From Desulfotomaculum sp. (GTDB taxonomy: Bacteria; Bacillota; Desulfotomaculia; Desulfotomaculales; Ammonificaceae): 13,169 bases of DNA. The DNA lies in assembly GCA_012961725.1 (NCBI GenBank), contig DTYU01000050.1, positions 1-13,169 on the forward strand. Direction: 5' to 3'. Below, piece by piece: positions 1 through 6,790 of the stretch. The position numbers and the translations under genes were made by a program. Each line of letters begins with the position of its first letter. Position 1 is the stretch's first letter. Below the pieces are notes generated by a model that did not search any database, had not been told where the DNA came from, and saw only the letters and a list, made by a program, of their open reading frames with translations.

Positions 1-161
1 GTTAAGTACTGGAGATGAAAACGCCTTGCCTGCCGTTGGCCCCGGCAAATCAGGAGGTGAGAAGTGTGAGGTTAGCGGTGGGAGAACGGCAACGGCCCTG
101 ACACATAATTGAACTGGACTCGTAAGTATAGGTACGGTGGCCGTGCCCGTGGAACCTATTT
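1..161. other. Gene-free left edge with several inverted repeats; possible truncated structured RNA
   Basis: No open frame here looks like a gene. The only frame without an early stop (from base 2 to about 112) matches nothing I recognise, and the good AGGAGGTGA at 52-60 leads only to very short frames. Foldable elements are visible: a 7-bp stem (one G-U pair) with a 3-base loop at 131-147, a perfect 6-bp inverted repeat ATAGGT/ACCTAT at 128-133 and 154-159 that competes with it, and CCTG/CAGG enclosing GCCG/CGGC around 29-54. It starts one base after the hisF stop and has no U-run, so it is not a typical intrinsic terminator. The plus-strand sequence reminds me of domain I of a bacterial group II intron, but I cannot verify that. 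hisI/hisE, usual after hisF, are not here. Confidence 0.35.
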
Positions 162-923
162 TCACGCGATCCGAACGGGTATCCCCCGAGCGGCTAAATA
201 CTCCTTCACCTCACGGATCGAATACTCACCGAAGTGAAAAATCGACGCCGCTAAAGCAGCATCGGCACCCCCTGCGGTAAGACCTTCCGCGATGTGCTCT
301 AAGGCGCCAACGCCCCCGGAGGCTATCACCGGAATCCGGACCGCATCCACAACCGCCCTGGTAAGCGAGATGTCGAAACCGTCCTTCGTGCCGTCCCTGT
401 CCATACTGGTCAGCAGGATCTCCCCCGCTCCCAGCGCTTCAACCTCCCGCGCCCAGGCAAGGGCGTCTATACCGGTCGGTGTACGGCCCCCATGGATGTA
501 AACCTCCCACCGGCCGTTACCTACTCCCCGCGCGTCGATCGCCACCACAATGCACTGGCTCCCGAAGCGGGAAGCGGCCTCTTTTATCAGGCCGGGGTTC
601 TTTACCGCCGCGGTGTTTAGCGAGACCTTATCTGCACCGGCGGCCAGCATCCGCCTGATGTCCTCGAGATTACGCAGGCCGCCGCCCACAGTAAAGGGGA
701 TGAAAACCTCTTCGGCCGTGCGGCGGGCCACATCAAGCATGATGTCACGCTCCTCGGCGGAAGCGGTGATATCCAAGAAAACAAGCTCATCCGCCCCCTC
801 CCGGTCGTAGAGGGCGGCAAGCTCCACAGGATCACCGGCATCCCGGATATTTACGAACTTTACTCCCTTAACCACGCGCCCCCGGTCCACGTCGAGGCAG
901 GGAACTATCCTCTTAGCTAACAA
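162..923 (-). CDS. hisF: Imidazole glycerol phosphate synthase cyclase subunit HisF
   Basis: HisF is the cyclase half of the cytoplasmic HisH-HisF complex. It uses ammonia from HisH to convert PRFAR into imidazole glycerol phosphate and AICAR. The (beta/alpha)8-barrel phosphate sites are visible: CLDVDRGRVVKG at the N-terminus, TVGGGLR near residue 80 and VIASGGV near the C-terminal third. With the chosen start the two catalytic aspartates fall at D11 and D130, the same numbers as in Thermotoga HisF, and the length is the usual 253 residues. The start is TTG at 923, preceded by GGTGA at good spacing. An in-frame ATG at 935 adds four residues but has no suitable ribosome binding site; the open frame reaches further back but overlaps hisA. 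It overlaps the end of hisA by 11 bp and is the last gene of the visible operon. Confidence 0.97.
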   Translation of the reverse strand: MLAKRIVPCLDVDRGRVVKGVKFVNIRDAGDPVELAALYDREGADELVFLDITASAEERDIMLDVARRTAEEVFIPFTVGGGLRNLEDIRRMLAAGADKVSLNTAAVKNPGLIKEAASRFGSQCIVVAIDARGVGNGRWEVYIHGGRTPTGIDALAWAREVEALGAGEILLTSMDRDGTKDGFDISLTRAVVDAVRIPVIASGGVGALEHIAEGLTAGGADAALAASIFHFGEYSIREVKEYLAARGIPVRIA

Positions 924-1653
924 GCTTTTCACCATCCGCTGCGGCGATGGCCTCTTGAATGGTAAGTCTCCCGTCGTAAAGCGCCTTCCCGATAATGACC
1001 GCTTCAACCCCTGACTCCTCAAGCTTTCGCAGCTCCCGGATATCCTCCGCCCGCGAAACCCCGCCGGAAGCGATCACTTTCAATCCCGTCTCCCGGGCGA
1101 AATCGGCCACCGCCGAAAGATTTGGCCCCATGAGAGTCCCGTCGCGCCGGATATCAGTAAAAACAACCCGTGCTACCCCGAATTTTTTGAGCTGCCTGCC
1201 AAAAGTGGTTGCCCTTATCCCCGCCAGGCTCTCCCAACCGCGCACCGCAACCACGCCGTCACGACAGTCTACGCTGACCACGATCTTCTCTCCAAAATCC
1301 CGCGTGAGTCCGCGGACCAAATCCGGGTTGTAAACCGCAACGGTGCCGATTATCGCCCTGGCCGCACCGCAGTTTATGACCTCTTCGACCGCTTCCTTTT
1401 CCCTTATCCCCCCACCGATCTGCACCGGTATCGAAACCGCGCTGATTATTTCGCGGATAACCGGCAGGTGAACAGGTTCTCCCCGGAAGGCGCCGTCAAG
1501 GTCCACCACGTGGAGCCATCTTGCTCCCGCCGCCTGCCATTTGAGGGCCACCGCAACGGGATCCCCGGAGTAAACAGTCTCCCTGTCGGCCCGCCCTTCG
1601 ACCAGGCGGACACACTTCCCACTGCGAAGGTCGATAGCCGGTATCACGAGCAT
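913..1653 (-). CDS. hisA: ProFAR isomerase HisA (1-(5-phosphoribosyl)-5-[(5-phosphoribosylamino)methylideneamino]imidazole-4-carboxamide isomerase)
   Basis: HisA performs the Amadori isomerisation of ProFAR to PRFAR, the substrate of HisH-HisF. The 246-residue product is a (beta/alpha)8 barrel related to HisF. It begins MLVIPAIDLRSGKCVRL with the catalytic Asp at residue 8; the second catalytic Asp is at 129 in VSVDCRDG. Phosphate-binding elements QIGGGIR near 78-84 and VIASGGVS near the C-terminal third are intact. The start ATG at 1653 has GGTGA four bases upstream. The 15 codons before it are hisH sequence read in another frame and were discarded. It overlaps hisH by 10 bp and hisF by 11 bp, which fits translational coupling. 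Confidence 0.97.
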   Translation of the reverse strand: MLVIPAIDLRSGKCVRLVEGRADRETVYSGDPVAVALKWQAAGARWLHVVDLDGAFRGEPVHLPVIREIISAVSIPVQIGGGIREKEAVEEVINCGAARAIIGTVAVYNPDLVRGLTRDFGEKIVVSVDCRDGVVAVRGWESLAGIRATTFGRQLKKFGVARVVFTDIRRDGTLMGPNLSAVADFARETGLKVIASGGVSRAEDIRELRKLEESGVEAVIIGKALYDGRLTIQEAIAAADGEKLVS

Positions 1654-2258
1654 TCTGTCACCAACTTCCCGAAATTCGCTAAGACTTGTAATCCCCAACT
1701 GCTTGACTTCTCAGGATGAAACTGAATCCCGAAGACCCTTTCCCTGCCCGCCGCCACCGTAAACCGAACACCGTAGTCGGTTTCCCCAAGGATAACCGCT
1801 CTATCCCGTGGATCGGCGTAATAGGAGTGGACAAAGTAAAACCGCGTCCGGTCGGGAATGCCCGCAAAAAGCGGTGTGGGCCGGGTGAGGATCAGCTCAT
1901 TCCACCCCATATGCGGCACCTTAACCCCCTCCGGTAGCCGCCTCACCCTGCCGCGGAAAAAGCCCAGCCCGGGAGTCTCTTGCCACTCCTCGCTCGCCTC
2001 AAAGAGCAGTTGCAAGCCGAGACAGATGCCAAGAAACGGCTTCCCGCTCTCGAGCGTCCGTACCACAACTTCCAACAGACCCGACGAGCGGAGGTTGGAC
2101 ATGGCATCGGCGAACGCCCCCACTCCCGGCAGGACCACCCCGGCAGCTCTGGCCACCGCTTCGGGCTCGGAGACCACCTTGGCCTCGAAACCGGTCTTGA
2201 CGAATCCTTTTTCCACACTCCTGAGATTCCCCATTCCGTAGTCAATAACCGCGATCAA
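1644..2258 (-). CDS. hisH: Imidazole glycerol phosphate synthase glutaminase subunit HisH
   Basis: HisH is a class I (triad) glutamine amidotransferase that hydrolyses glutamine and passes ammonia through the HisF barrel. The 204-residue protein starts IAVIDYGMGNLRSV after the initiator. It carries the PGVGAF oxyanion-strand region near 44-49, the nucleophile Cys79 in LGICLGLQLLF, and His181 and Glu183 in FGIQFHPEKS. Length and motifs are normal for the family. The start is TTG at 2258, with AGGAGAG (2265-2271) six bases upstream. The gap before it toward hisB (2259-2342) is the only long gap in the his block and contains a 7-bp-period repeat array. Its 3' end overlaps hisA by 10 bp. Confidence 0.97.
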   Translation of the reverse strand: MIAVIDYGMGNLRSVEKGFVKTGFEAKVVSEPEAVARAAGVVLPGVGAFADAMSNLRSSGLLEVVVRTLESGKPFLGICLGLQLLFEASEEWQETPGLGFFRGRVRRLPEGVKVPHMGWNELILTRPTPLFAGIPDRTRFYFVHSYYADPRDRAVILGETDYGVRFTVAAGRERVFGIQFHPEKSSSWGLQVLANFGKLVTECS

Positions 2259-2294
2259 CTTAAACTCTCCTAAAGAGAACCTGCTTCGGCTTTC

Positions 2295-2336
2295 TAACTT
2301 CTACATTCTGACTACTGACTCCTGAATTCTGAATTC
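2295..2336 (-). repeat. Heptanucleotide repeat array between hisB and hisH
   Basis: Six consecutive 7-bp units stay in phase from 2295 to 2336. Read on the minus strand they include GAATTCA twice, GGAGTCA and GTAGTCA, followed by more degenerate GAATGTA and GAAGTTA. All fit RRNNTCA or close variants. The units are degenerate but the 7-bp spacing is exact. The array fills most of the 84-bp gap just before the hisH ribosome binding site. The same family occurs in four other gaps of the window. Confidence 0.8.
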
Positions 2337-2342
2337 TCTTTG

Positions 2343-2933
2343 CTAAAGCGTCCCTTTCGTGGAAGGCACGCCTTTTACCCGCGGATCGGCGGCCACTGCA
2401 TCCCCCAGGGCACGCCCGCAGGCTTTGAACAGTGCCTCGCAGATGTGGTGTGTATTTCGCCCGCTCAGCACGTGGAGGTGCAGCGTGATACCGGCATTAA
2501 CCGCAAGCGCCCGGAAGAACTCCGGCACCAGTTCGGTATCGAACTCGCCGACGCGCGGCGCAGGCAAATCACCGCTAAAGACGAGGTGTCCCCGTCCGCT
2601 GATATCCACCGCTGCCAGGGCAAGTGCCTCGTCCATCGGCACCACCGCATATCCGAAACGCCGGATCCCCTCTTTCGTCCCGATTGCCCGGCTGAACGCC
2701 TGCCCGATGGCGATGCCCACGTCCTCAACGGTGTGGTGTGCATCAACGTTAAGGTCCCCTTCGGCAGCCACCTCAAGGTCGAAGAGGGCAAACCGGGTGA
2801 ACAGCCGCAGCATATGCTCGAAGAACCCCACACCGGTTCTAACGCTGCAACTGCCGGCACCGTCCAAGTTGAGCGCCAGCCGTACCGCAGTCTCGGCCGT
2901 CTCGCAGGTGAAAGTCGCCTTCCTCTCCGGCAT
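2343..2933 (-). CDS. hisB: Imidazoleglycerol-phosphate dehydratase HisB
   Basis: HisB dehydrates imidazole glycerol phosphate to imidazole acetol phosphate, the HisC substrate, using two Mn ions per active site. This is the monofunctional 196-residue form without the N-terminal phosphatase domain of the enterobacterial fusion, so histidinol phosphatase must be a separate gene. Metal-binding motifs are intact: FFEHML (His40), DAHHTVED (His66, His67, Glu70) and THHICEALFK (His162, His163, Glu166). The start ATG at 2931-2933 follows a G-rich stretch (GGGGGG) at suitable distance. It is 14 bp downstream of hisC and followed by the repeat-bearing gap before hisH. Confidence 0.97.
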   Translation of the reverse strand: MPERKATFTCETAETAVRLALNLDGAGSCSVRTGVGFFEHMLRLFTRFALFDLEVAAEGDLNVDAHHTVEDVGIAIGQAFSRAIGTKEGIRRFGYAVVPMDEALALAAVDISGRGHLVFSGDLPAPRVGEFDTELVPEFFRALAVNAGITLHLHVLSGRNTHHICEALFKACGRALGDAVAADPRVKGVPSTKGTL

Positions 2934-2947
2934 TTCCCAACCCCCCT

Positions 2948-4012
2948 TTACGATACCACGTCAACCAGTGCCTTGACAAAGGTTTCATTTTCCTCCGGGG
3001 TGCCCACATTGACCCGTAGGCACCGCTCAAGACCCGGACCTTCCACGTTCCGGATAAGGACACGGTGTTTCAGCAGACCTTCGTACACGCTCACAGCGGG
3101 CAGCGGGGTGCGGAAAAGCAGGAAATTGGCCCGGGAGGGGAAAACCTCCACGCCGGGAATCTCCTTCAGCCGGTGATAAAGCTCCCGCCGGCCGGCAATG
3201 ATCCGCTGGATGCGCTCCTCAAAAACCGGGAGGTGTTCAAGCACCGTGAGTGCTGCGAGTTGGGAGAAGGCATTGAGGTTAAAAGGCTGTTTCACCTTCA
3301 AAAGCTCGCTTATCACCGTCTCATCCGACAGCAGGTACCCCACCCGCAACCCGGCCAGCCCAAAGGCCTTCGAGAACGTCCTGAGAACCACCAGTCGCGG
3401 GTAACGCGGCACCAAATCGGCGCAGCTTTCCCCGGCAAATTCGGCGTACGCCTCGTCTAAGAGTACGAGGCCGGCAGTCTCGCTCAGCAACGCCTCCACC
3501 CCGTCCCGGCTCACCACGTTCCCGGTCGGGTTGTTGGGCGAGCATAGGATCACCAGTTTTACGTCCGCCGCACGCGCAGCCCGGATTATTGCCGGTACGT
3601 CCGGAGCGAAATCCTTCAGGCGGGGGACCTCAACTGTTACGGCCCCGGCAATCCGGGCATGGATCTTATACATGGAAAAGGTCGGCGGTGTGATGATCAC
3701 ACCGCCGCCGCTTCCAAAGGTCAACAGCAGTGTAAGAATCAACTCATCGGAGCCGTTCCCTGCTAAAATGTTCCCGGGTGCAAGCCCGGTGTATCCCGCT
3801 AGTGCCCGCCGCAGATCCGCCGCCATCGGGTCGGGGTACCTAGTGAAGGTCTGGCCACCCACCTTCTGGAATATTCTTATCAAAACTTCGGACGAAAAAT
3901 CGTAAGGGTTCTCGTTGGCATCCAATTTTATATATCCCGGGTAGTGAGGGACGGCGTAGGGAATCAGGTCACGCAGGTCCGGGCGTACCAGGTCCCTCAC
4001 CCGCTCAGCCAT
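2948..4012 (-). CDS. hisC: Histidinol-phosphate aminotransferase HisC
   Basis: HisC transfers an amino group from glutamate to imidazole acetol phosphate, giving histidinol phosphate. It is a fold type I PLP enzyme of 354 residues, normal length. Visible features are LDANENPY near 30-37, SPNNPTGN near 158-165, LDEAYAEF near 185-192, and the PLP-binding Lys215 in RTFSKAFGLAGLRVGY. The start ATG at 4012 has a strong AAGGAGGA (4021-4028) and overlaps the hisD stop by 8 bp. The open frame extends 47 codons further upstream, but that stretch is arginine/cysteine-rich out-of-frame hisD sequence and is not part of the protein. Confidence 0.97.
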   Translation of the reverse strand: MAERVRDLVRPDLRDLIPYAVPHYPGYIKLDANENPYDFSSEVLIRIFQKVGGQTFTRYPDPMAADLRRALAGYTGLAPGNILAGNGSDELILTLLLTFGSGGGVIITPPTFSMYKIHARIAGAVTVEVPRLKDFAPDVPAIIRAARAADVKLVILCSPNNPTGNVVSRDGVEALLSETAGLVLLDEAYAEFAGESCADLVPRYPRLVVLRTFSKAFGLAGLRVGYLLSDETVISELLKVKQPFNLNAFSQLAALTVLEHLPVFEERIQRIIAGRRELYHRLKEIPGVEVFPSRANFLLFRTPLPAVSVYEGLLKHRVLIRNVEGPGLERCLRVNVGTPEENETFVKALVDVVS

Positions 4013-5318
4013 TCCGCAAATCCTCCTTAGAAAAGCCTGTCCCCCTTTTTCGCAGCAGAACGGCCATCCTGTGCGCCGACAGGCCCTCAACCGAAGCCAA
4101 CAGCGCCGCCGGCGCGGCAAGATCCGCAAAGACCTCCGGGGAAAGACTGACAAGGTTTATCCGTTTGATAAAGTCCTCCACCCCAAGGGGTGAAAAAAAG
4201 CGCGCCGTACCCCCGGTGGGCAGAACATGGTTCGGTCCAGCGATATAATCGCCCATCGGCACCGGCGAGTAAGGGCCGAGAAAAACGGCACCGGCGTTTT
4301 TTATCGCGCTCAGCCAGGCAAAGGGCTCGGCAACCATCAGTTCCAAGTGCTCCGGTGCAAAACGGTTCACCCAGTTTACCGCCGCAGCCATATCAGGCGC
4401 TATAAGGACGGCTGCATGCGCCAGGACGCTGGTGATAACCGCCGGTTCCCCAAGATCGGTAAACGTTGTCTGCAGCGCCTCGTTAACACGGGAAGCCAGA
4501 TCCCGGCTGGTGGTCACCAACAGCACCTGTGCATCGGGATCGTGTTCAGCCTGGGCAAGGAGGTCCGCAGCGACATACCGCGGGTCGGCCGTCTCATCGG
4601 CCACTACAACCACCTCGCTGGGTCCGGCAAGGATATCGATCCCCACCACGCCGAAAACCGCACGTTTCGCCAGCGTAACGTAAACGTTTCCCGGTCCAAC
4701 GATCTTATCAACCCGCGGGATCCGCTTCGTTCCAAAAGCGAGGGCGGCCACCGCCTGCGCACCGCCGACCCGAAAAACCCTGTCCACACCCGCCTCTTGC
4801 GCCGCCACCAGCACGTGGGGGTCGATCTTTCCTTCCGGGCCGGGGGGCGTAACCATCACCACTTCCCCTACGCCCGCTGCGCGCGCCGGCACCACATTCA
4901 TCAGTACCGAAGAGGGATACCGGGCCCTCCCCCCGGGTACGTAAACGCCCACCCGTTCGAGGGGACGAACCAGTTGCCCTAAAACAGTGCCGTCGGGTTT
5001 GACCTCCTGCCATGACCCGGCGACCTTTTTCGCGTGGAAGTCAAAGATCCGCTGCCGCGCCAGCCGGATGGCGGCAACAAACTCCGCCGAAACCGCCGCG
5101 TAAGCGTCATCGATCTCGTCCTTTGCCACCGCTATATCATCCAGCGCAACTTGCACCTTATCGAACTGCGCCGTAAAGGCGCACAGCGCCATATCCCCTT
5201 CGGCACGCACACGGGCGATGATGGAATCCACCGCCCGTGCCGCTTCTTCCGGGAGCGAAAACACCCTATCGACGAACCGCGCTGCATCCGGATCATCGAG
5301 GCTTAAGACCTGCAGCAT
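4005..5318 (-). CDS. hisD: Histidinol dehydrogenase HisD
   Basis: HisD is the Zn- and NAD-dependent enzyme that oxidises histidinol to histidine in two steps. The 437-residue product shows GPGNVYVTLAKRAVFG and GIDILAGPSE (about 208-235), Zn-ligand candidates Gln256 and His259 in AQAEHD, Asp357 in MGDYIAG and His416 in GLSAHRMA, and the catalytic Glu323-His324 in FAPEHLE. The start is placed at ATG 5318 (MLQVLSLDDP), eight bases after AGAGGG (5327-5332). A nearby ATG (5324) and a TTG (5339) have no properly spaced ribosome binding site. It is the first his gene here, 59 bp after purD. hisG/hisZ, which often precede hisD in Firmicutes, are absent. Confidence 0.97.
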   Translation of the reverse strand: MLQVLSLDDPDAARFVDRVFSLPEEAARAVDSIIARVRAEGDMALCAFTAQFDKVQVALDDIAVAKDEIDDAYAAVSAEFVAAIRLARQRIFDFHAKKVAGSWQEVKPDGTVLGQLVRPLERVGVYVPGGRARYPSSVLMNVVPARAAGVGEVVMVTPPGPEGKIDPHVLVAAQEAGVDRVFRVGGAQAVAALAFGTKRIPRVDKIVGPGNVYVTLAKRAVFGVVGIDILAGPSEVVVVADETADPRYVAADLLAQAEHDPDAQVLLVTTSRDLASRVNEALQTTFTDLGEPAVITSVLAHAAVLIAPDMAAAVNWVNRFAPEHLELMVAEPFAWLSAIKNAGAVFLGPYSPVPMGDYIAGPNHVLPTGGTARFFSPLGVEDFIKRINLVSLSPEVFADLAAPAALLASVEGLSAHRMAVLLRKRGTGFSKEDLRNG

Positions 5319-5344
5319 TCCCATATCCCTCTCGGTCAAGAATT

Positions 5345-5359
5345 GAGAGTGTAACTCTC
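5345..5359 (-). other. Short perfect inverted repeat upstream of hisD
   Basis: GAGAGT and ACTCTC form a perfect 6-bp inverted repeat around a 3-base loop in the purD-hisD gap. It overlaps the last heptad unit of the adjacent array. There is no U-run, so it is not an intrinsic terminator. It could fold in the transcript a few bases before the hisD ribosome binding site; any effect is conjecture. Confidence 0.35.
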
Positions 5360-5388
5360 CTGTCTGCTGTCTCCTGACTACTGACTCC
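5354..5388 (-). repeat. Heptanucleotide repeat array at the purD 3' end and purD-hisD gap
   Basis: Five exact 7-bp units in phase. On the minus strand they read in order GGAGTCA, GTAGTCA, then GGAGACA, GCAGACA and finally GGAGAGT. The array begins inside purD, provides its last codons and its TAG stop, and runs on into the gap before hisD. It belongs to the same RRNNTCA-like family as the arrays near hisH, purH, purD and purB. Confidence 0.8.
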
Positions 5389-6649
5389 CGTTTTTAAGCG
5401 CCTTTTGTCCGATATCCCGCCGGTAGTGCATCCCCTCAAAGCTTATCCTCCCCACCGCCTCATAGGCGAGCCGGGTGGCCTCGCGTACGTCACGCCCCCG
5501 GGCGGTCACACCCAAGACGCGGCCCCCGGCGGTTACTAACTTTCGGTCCTTTAAAGCCGTTCCGGCATGGAAAACCATTACCTCCGGCGGCAGATCGCCT
5601 AAGCCGCTGATAACGAAACCCTTTCGATAGCTGCCGGGATAACCCGCAGACGCCAGCACCACACAGACCGCGGCTCCCGGATGCCAGGCCGACTTTACGT
5701 CTCGCAGCCTGCCGTCGGCCACGGCTTCAAGCGCCTCAACAAGGTCGCCGGCCCAAAGGTACAGGAGCGGCTGGGCCTCAGGGTCGCCAAAACGCACATT
5801 GAACTCCAAAACCCTCGGCCCGTCCTGTGTTAACATCAAGCCGGCGTACAGGACCCCCTTGTAAGTAACTCCTTCCGCCTTAAGTCCCCGGATGGTAGGG
5901 ATAAGGATCTCCTGCTCGATGCGCGAAAGCAGTTCCGGTGTTACTACCGGTGCCGGGGCGTAAGCCCCCATCCCGCCGGTGTTCGGTCCCTTGTCCCCGT
6001 CGTAGACCGGCTTGTGGTCCTGTGCAGGGAGAAGCGGGAGCACCGTTTCGCCGTCGGTCAGGGCGAGCACACTCGCCTCCTCACCGTAAAGCCGCTCCTC
6101 CACCAAAACCCGTGCACCTGCGGCGCCAAAGGCTTTCGCCTCCATCATCTCCGCAATCGCCGCCTCGGCTTCCGCGGGGCCTTCCGCTACGACCACGCCT
6201 TTGCCCGCGGCCAGCCCGTCCGCCTTGACCACGCACGGACCGTGCCGCCGCACGTACTCCTTTGCATCGTCCGGTGAATCAAAGACCGCGGCCTTGGCCG
6301 TGGGCACCCCGTGCCGCAGCATGACCTCCTTGGCAAAGACCTTGCTGGCTTCAAGGCGCGCCGCCTCCCGCCGCGGACCGAATATCCTAAGCCCCGCCGC
6401 CTCGAAGGCATCCACGATTCCGGCGGCCAAGGGCGCCTCCGGCCCTACCACCGTCAGCTCCACACCCTCCGAGCGTGCGAAAGTGAGCAGGCCTTCTATG
6501 TCTTCAGCACCGGTGCCGACGCATACCGCGTGCTGCGCAATCCCCGCGTTTCCCGGTGCGCAGAACAGCTTCTGGACCCGCGTGCTCTGGGCGATCTTCC
6601 AGACAAGGGCGTGCTCCCTTCCCCCGCCGCCGATCACTAAGACCTTCAA
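5378..6649 (-). CDS. purD: Phosphoribosylamine-glycine ligase (GAR synthetase) PurD
   Basis: PurD joins phosphoribosylamine (from PurF) to glycine with ATP, giving GAR, the second purine step. The 423-residue protein has the N-terminal KVLVIGGGGREHAL nucleotide-fold motif, the ATP-grasp core (CVVKADGLAAGKGVVV, then EEASVLALTDG) and the late PAQDHKPVYDGDKGPNTGGMG and LEFNVRFGDPEAQ signatures, all intact. The start is TTG at 6649: GGAGG (6658-6662) lies eight bases upstream and the protein then begins like the family. A TTG at 6679 would add ten residues without a good ribosome binding site. The C-terminal residues after LKN come from a heptad repeat. It ends the pur block. Confidence 0.97.
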   Translation of the reverse strand: MKVLVIGGGGREHALVWKIAQSTRVQKLFCAPGNAGIAQHAVCVGTGAEDIEGLLTFARSEGVELTVVGPEAPLAAGIVDAFEAAGLRIFGPRREAARLEASKVFAKEVMLRHGVPTAKAAVFDSPDDAKEYVRRHGPCVVKADGLAAGKGVVVAEGPAEAEAAIAEMMEAKAFGAAGARVLVEERLYGEEASVLALTDGETVLPLLPAQDHKPVYDGDKGPNTGGMGAYAPAPVVTPELLSRIEQEILIPTIRGLKAEGVTYKGVLYAGLMLTQDGPRVLEFNVRFGDPEAQPLLYLWAGDLVEALEAVADGRLRDVKSAWHPGAAVCVVLASAGYPGSYRKGFVISGLGDLPPEVMVFHAGTALKDRKLVTAGGRVLGVTARGRDVREATRLAYEAVGRISFEGMHYRRDIGQKALKNGSQ

Positions 6650-6657
6650 AACATATG

Positions 6658-6662
6658 CCTCC
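6658..6662 (-). promoter_or_regulatory. Ribosome binding site deciding the purD TTG start
   Basis: GGAGG on the minus strand sits eight bases before TTG 6649. It selects this TTG over the upstream one at 6679. The ATG between them is out of frame. Confidence 0.75.
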
Positions 6663-6726
6663 AATGAATACAGGATCAAAGGGTTGGCAAATATCTGAGC
6701 CTTATTCTCTGCCTTCCACCTTGCTC

Positions 6727-6768
6727 TGCCTTCTGTCTCCTATATTCTGACTCCTGACTCCTGACCCT
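6727..6768 (-). repeat. Heptanucleotide repeat array between purH and purD
   Basis: Six units in a 7-bp register on the minus strand, including two perfect adjacent GGAGTCA copies plus GGAGACA, GAAGGCA, GAATATA and AGGGTCA. A further GAAGGCA-like unit lies out of phase at 6710-6716. The array occupies the middle of the 141-bp gap between the purH stop and the purD start. The rest of the gap shows no gene, promoter or terminator that I can support. Confidence 0.8.
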
Positions 6769-6790
6769 AAAAAATCGAACCCTATAGCCC

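Noticed and set aside
131..147. Intrinsic terminator after hisF
   Set aside because: The 7-bp stem exists but no U-run follows on the minus strand and it competes with another inverted repeat.
2340..3176. 278-codon plus-strand open frame opposite hisB/hisC
   Set aside because: Antisense shadow covering two intact his genes; no motif or ribosome binding site that I can support.
4013..4153. 47-codon N-terminal extension of hisC
   Set aside because: It is hisD sequence in another frame; a strong ribosome binding site before ATG 4012 and the family length set the true start.
5319..5377. T-box or other histidine-responsive leader before hisD
   Set aside because: The gap is only 59 bp and mostly heptad repeat, too short for a T-box; no His-codon-rich leader peptide is visible.
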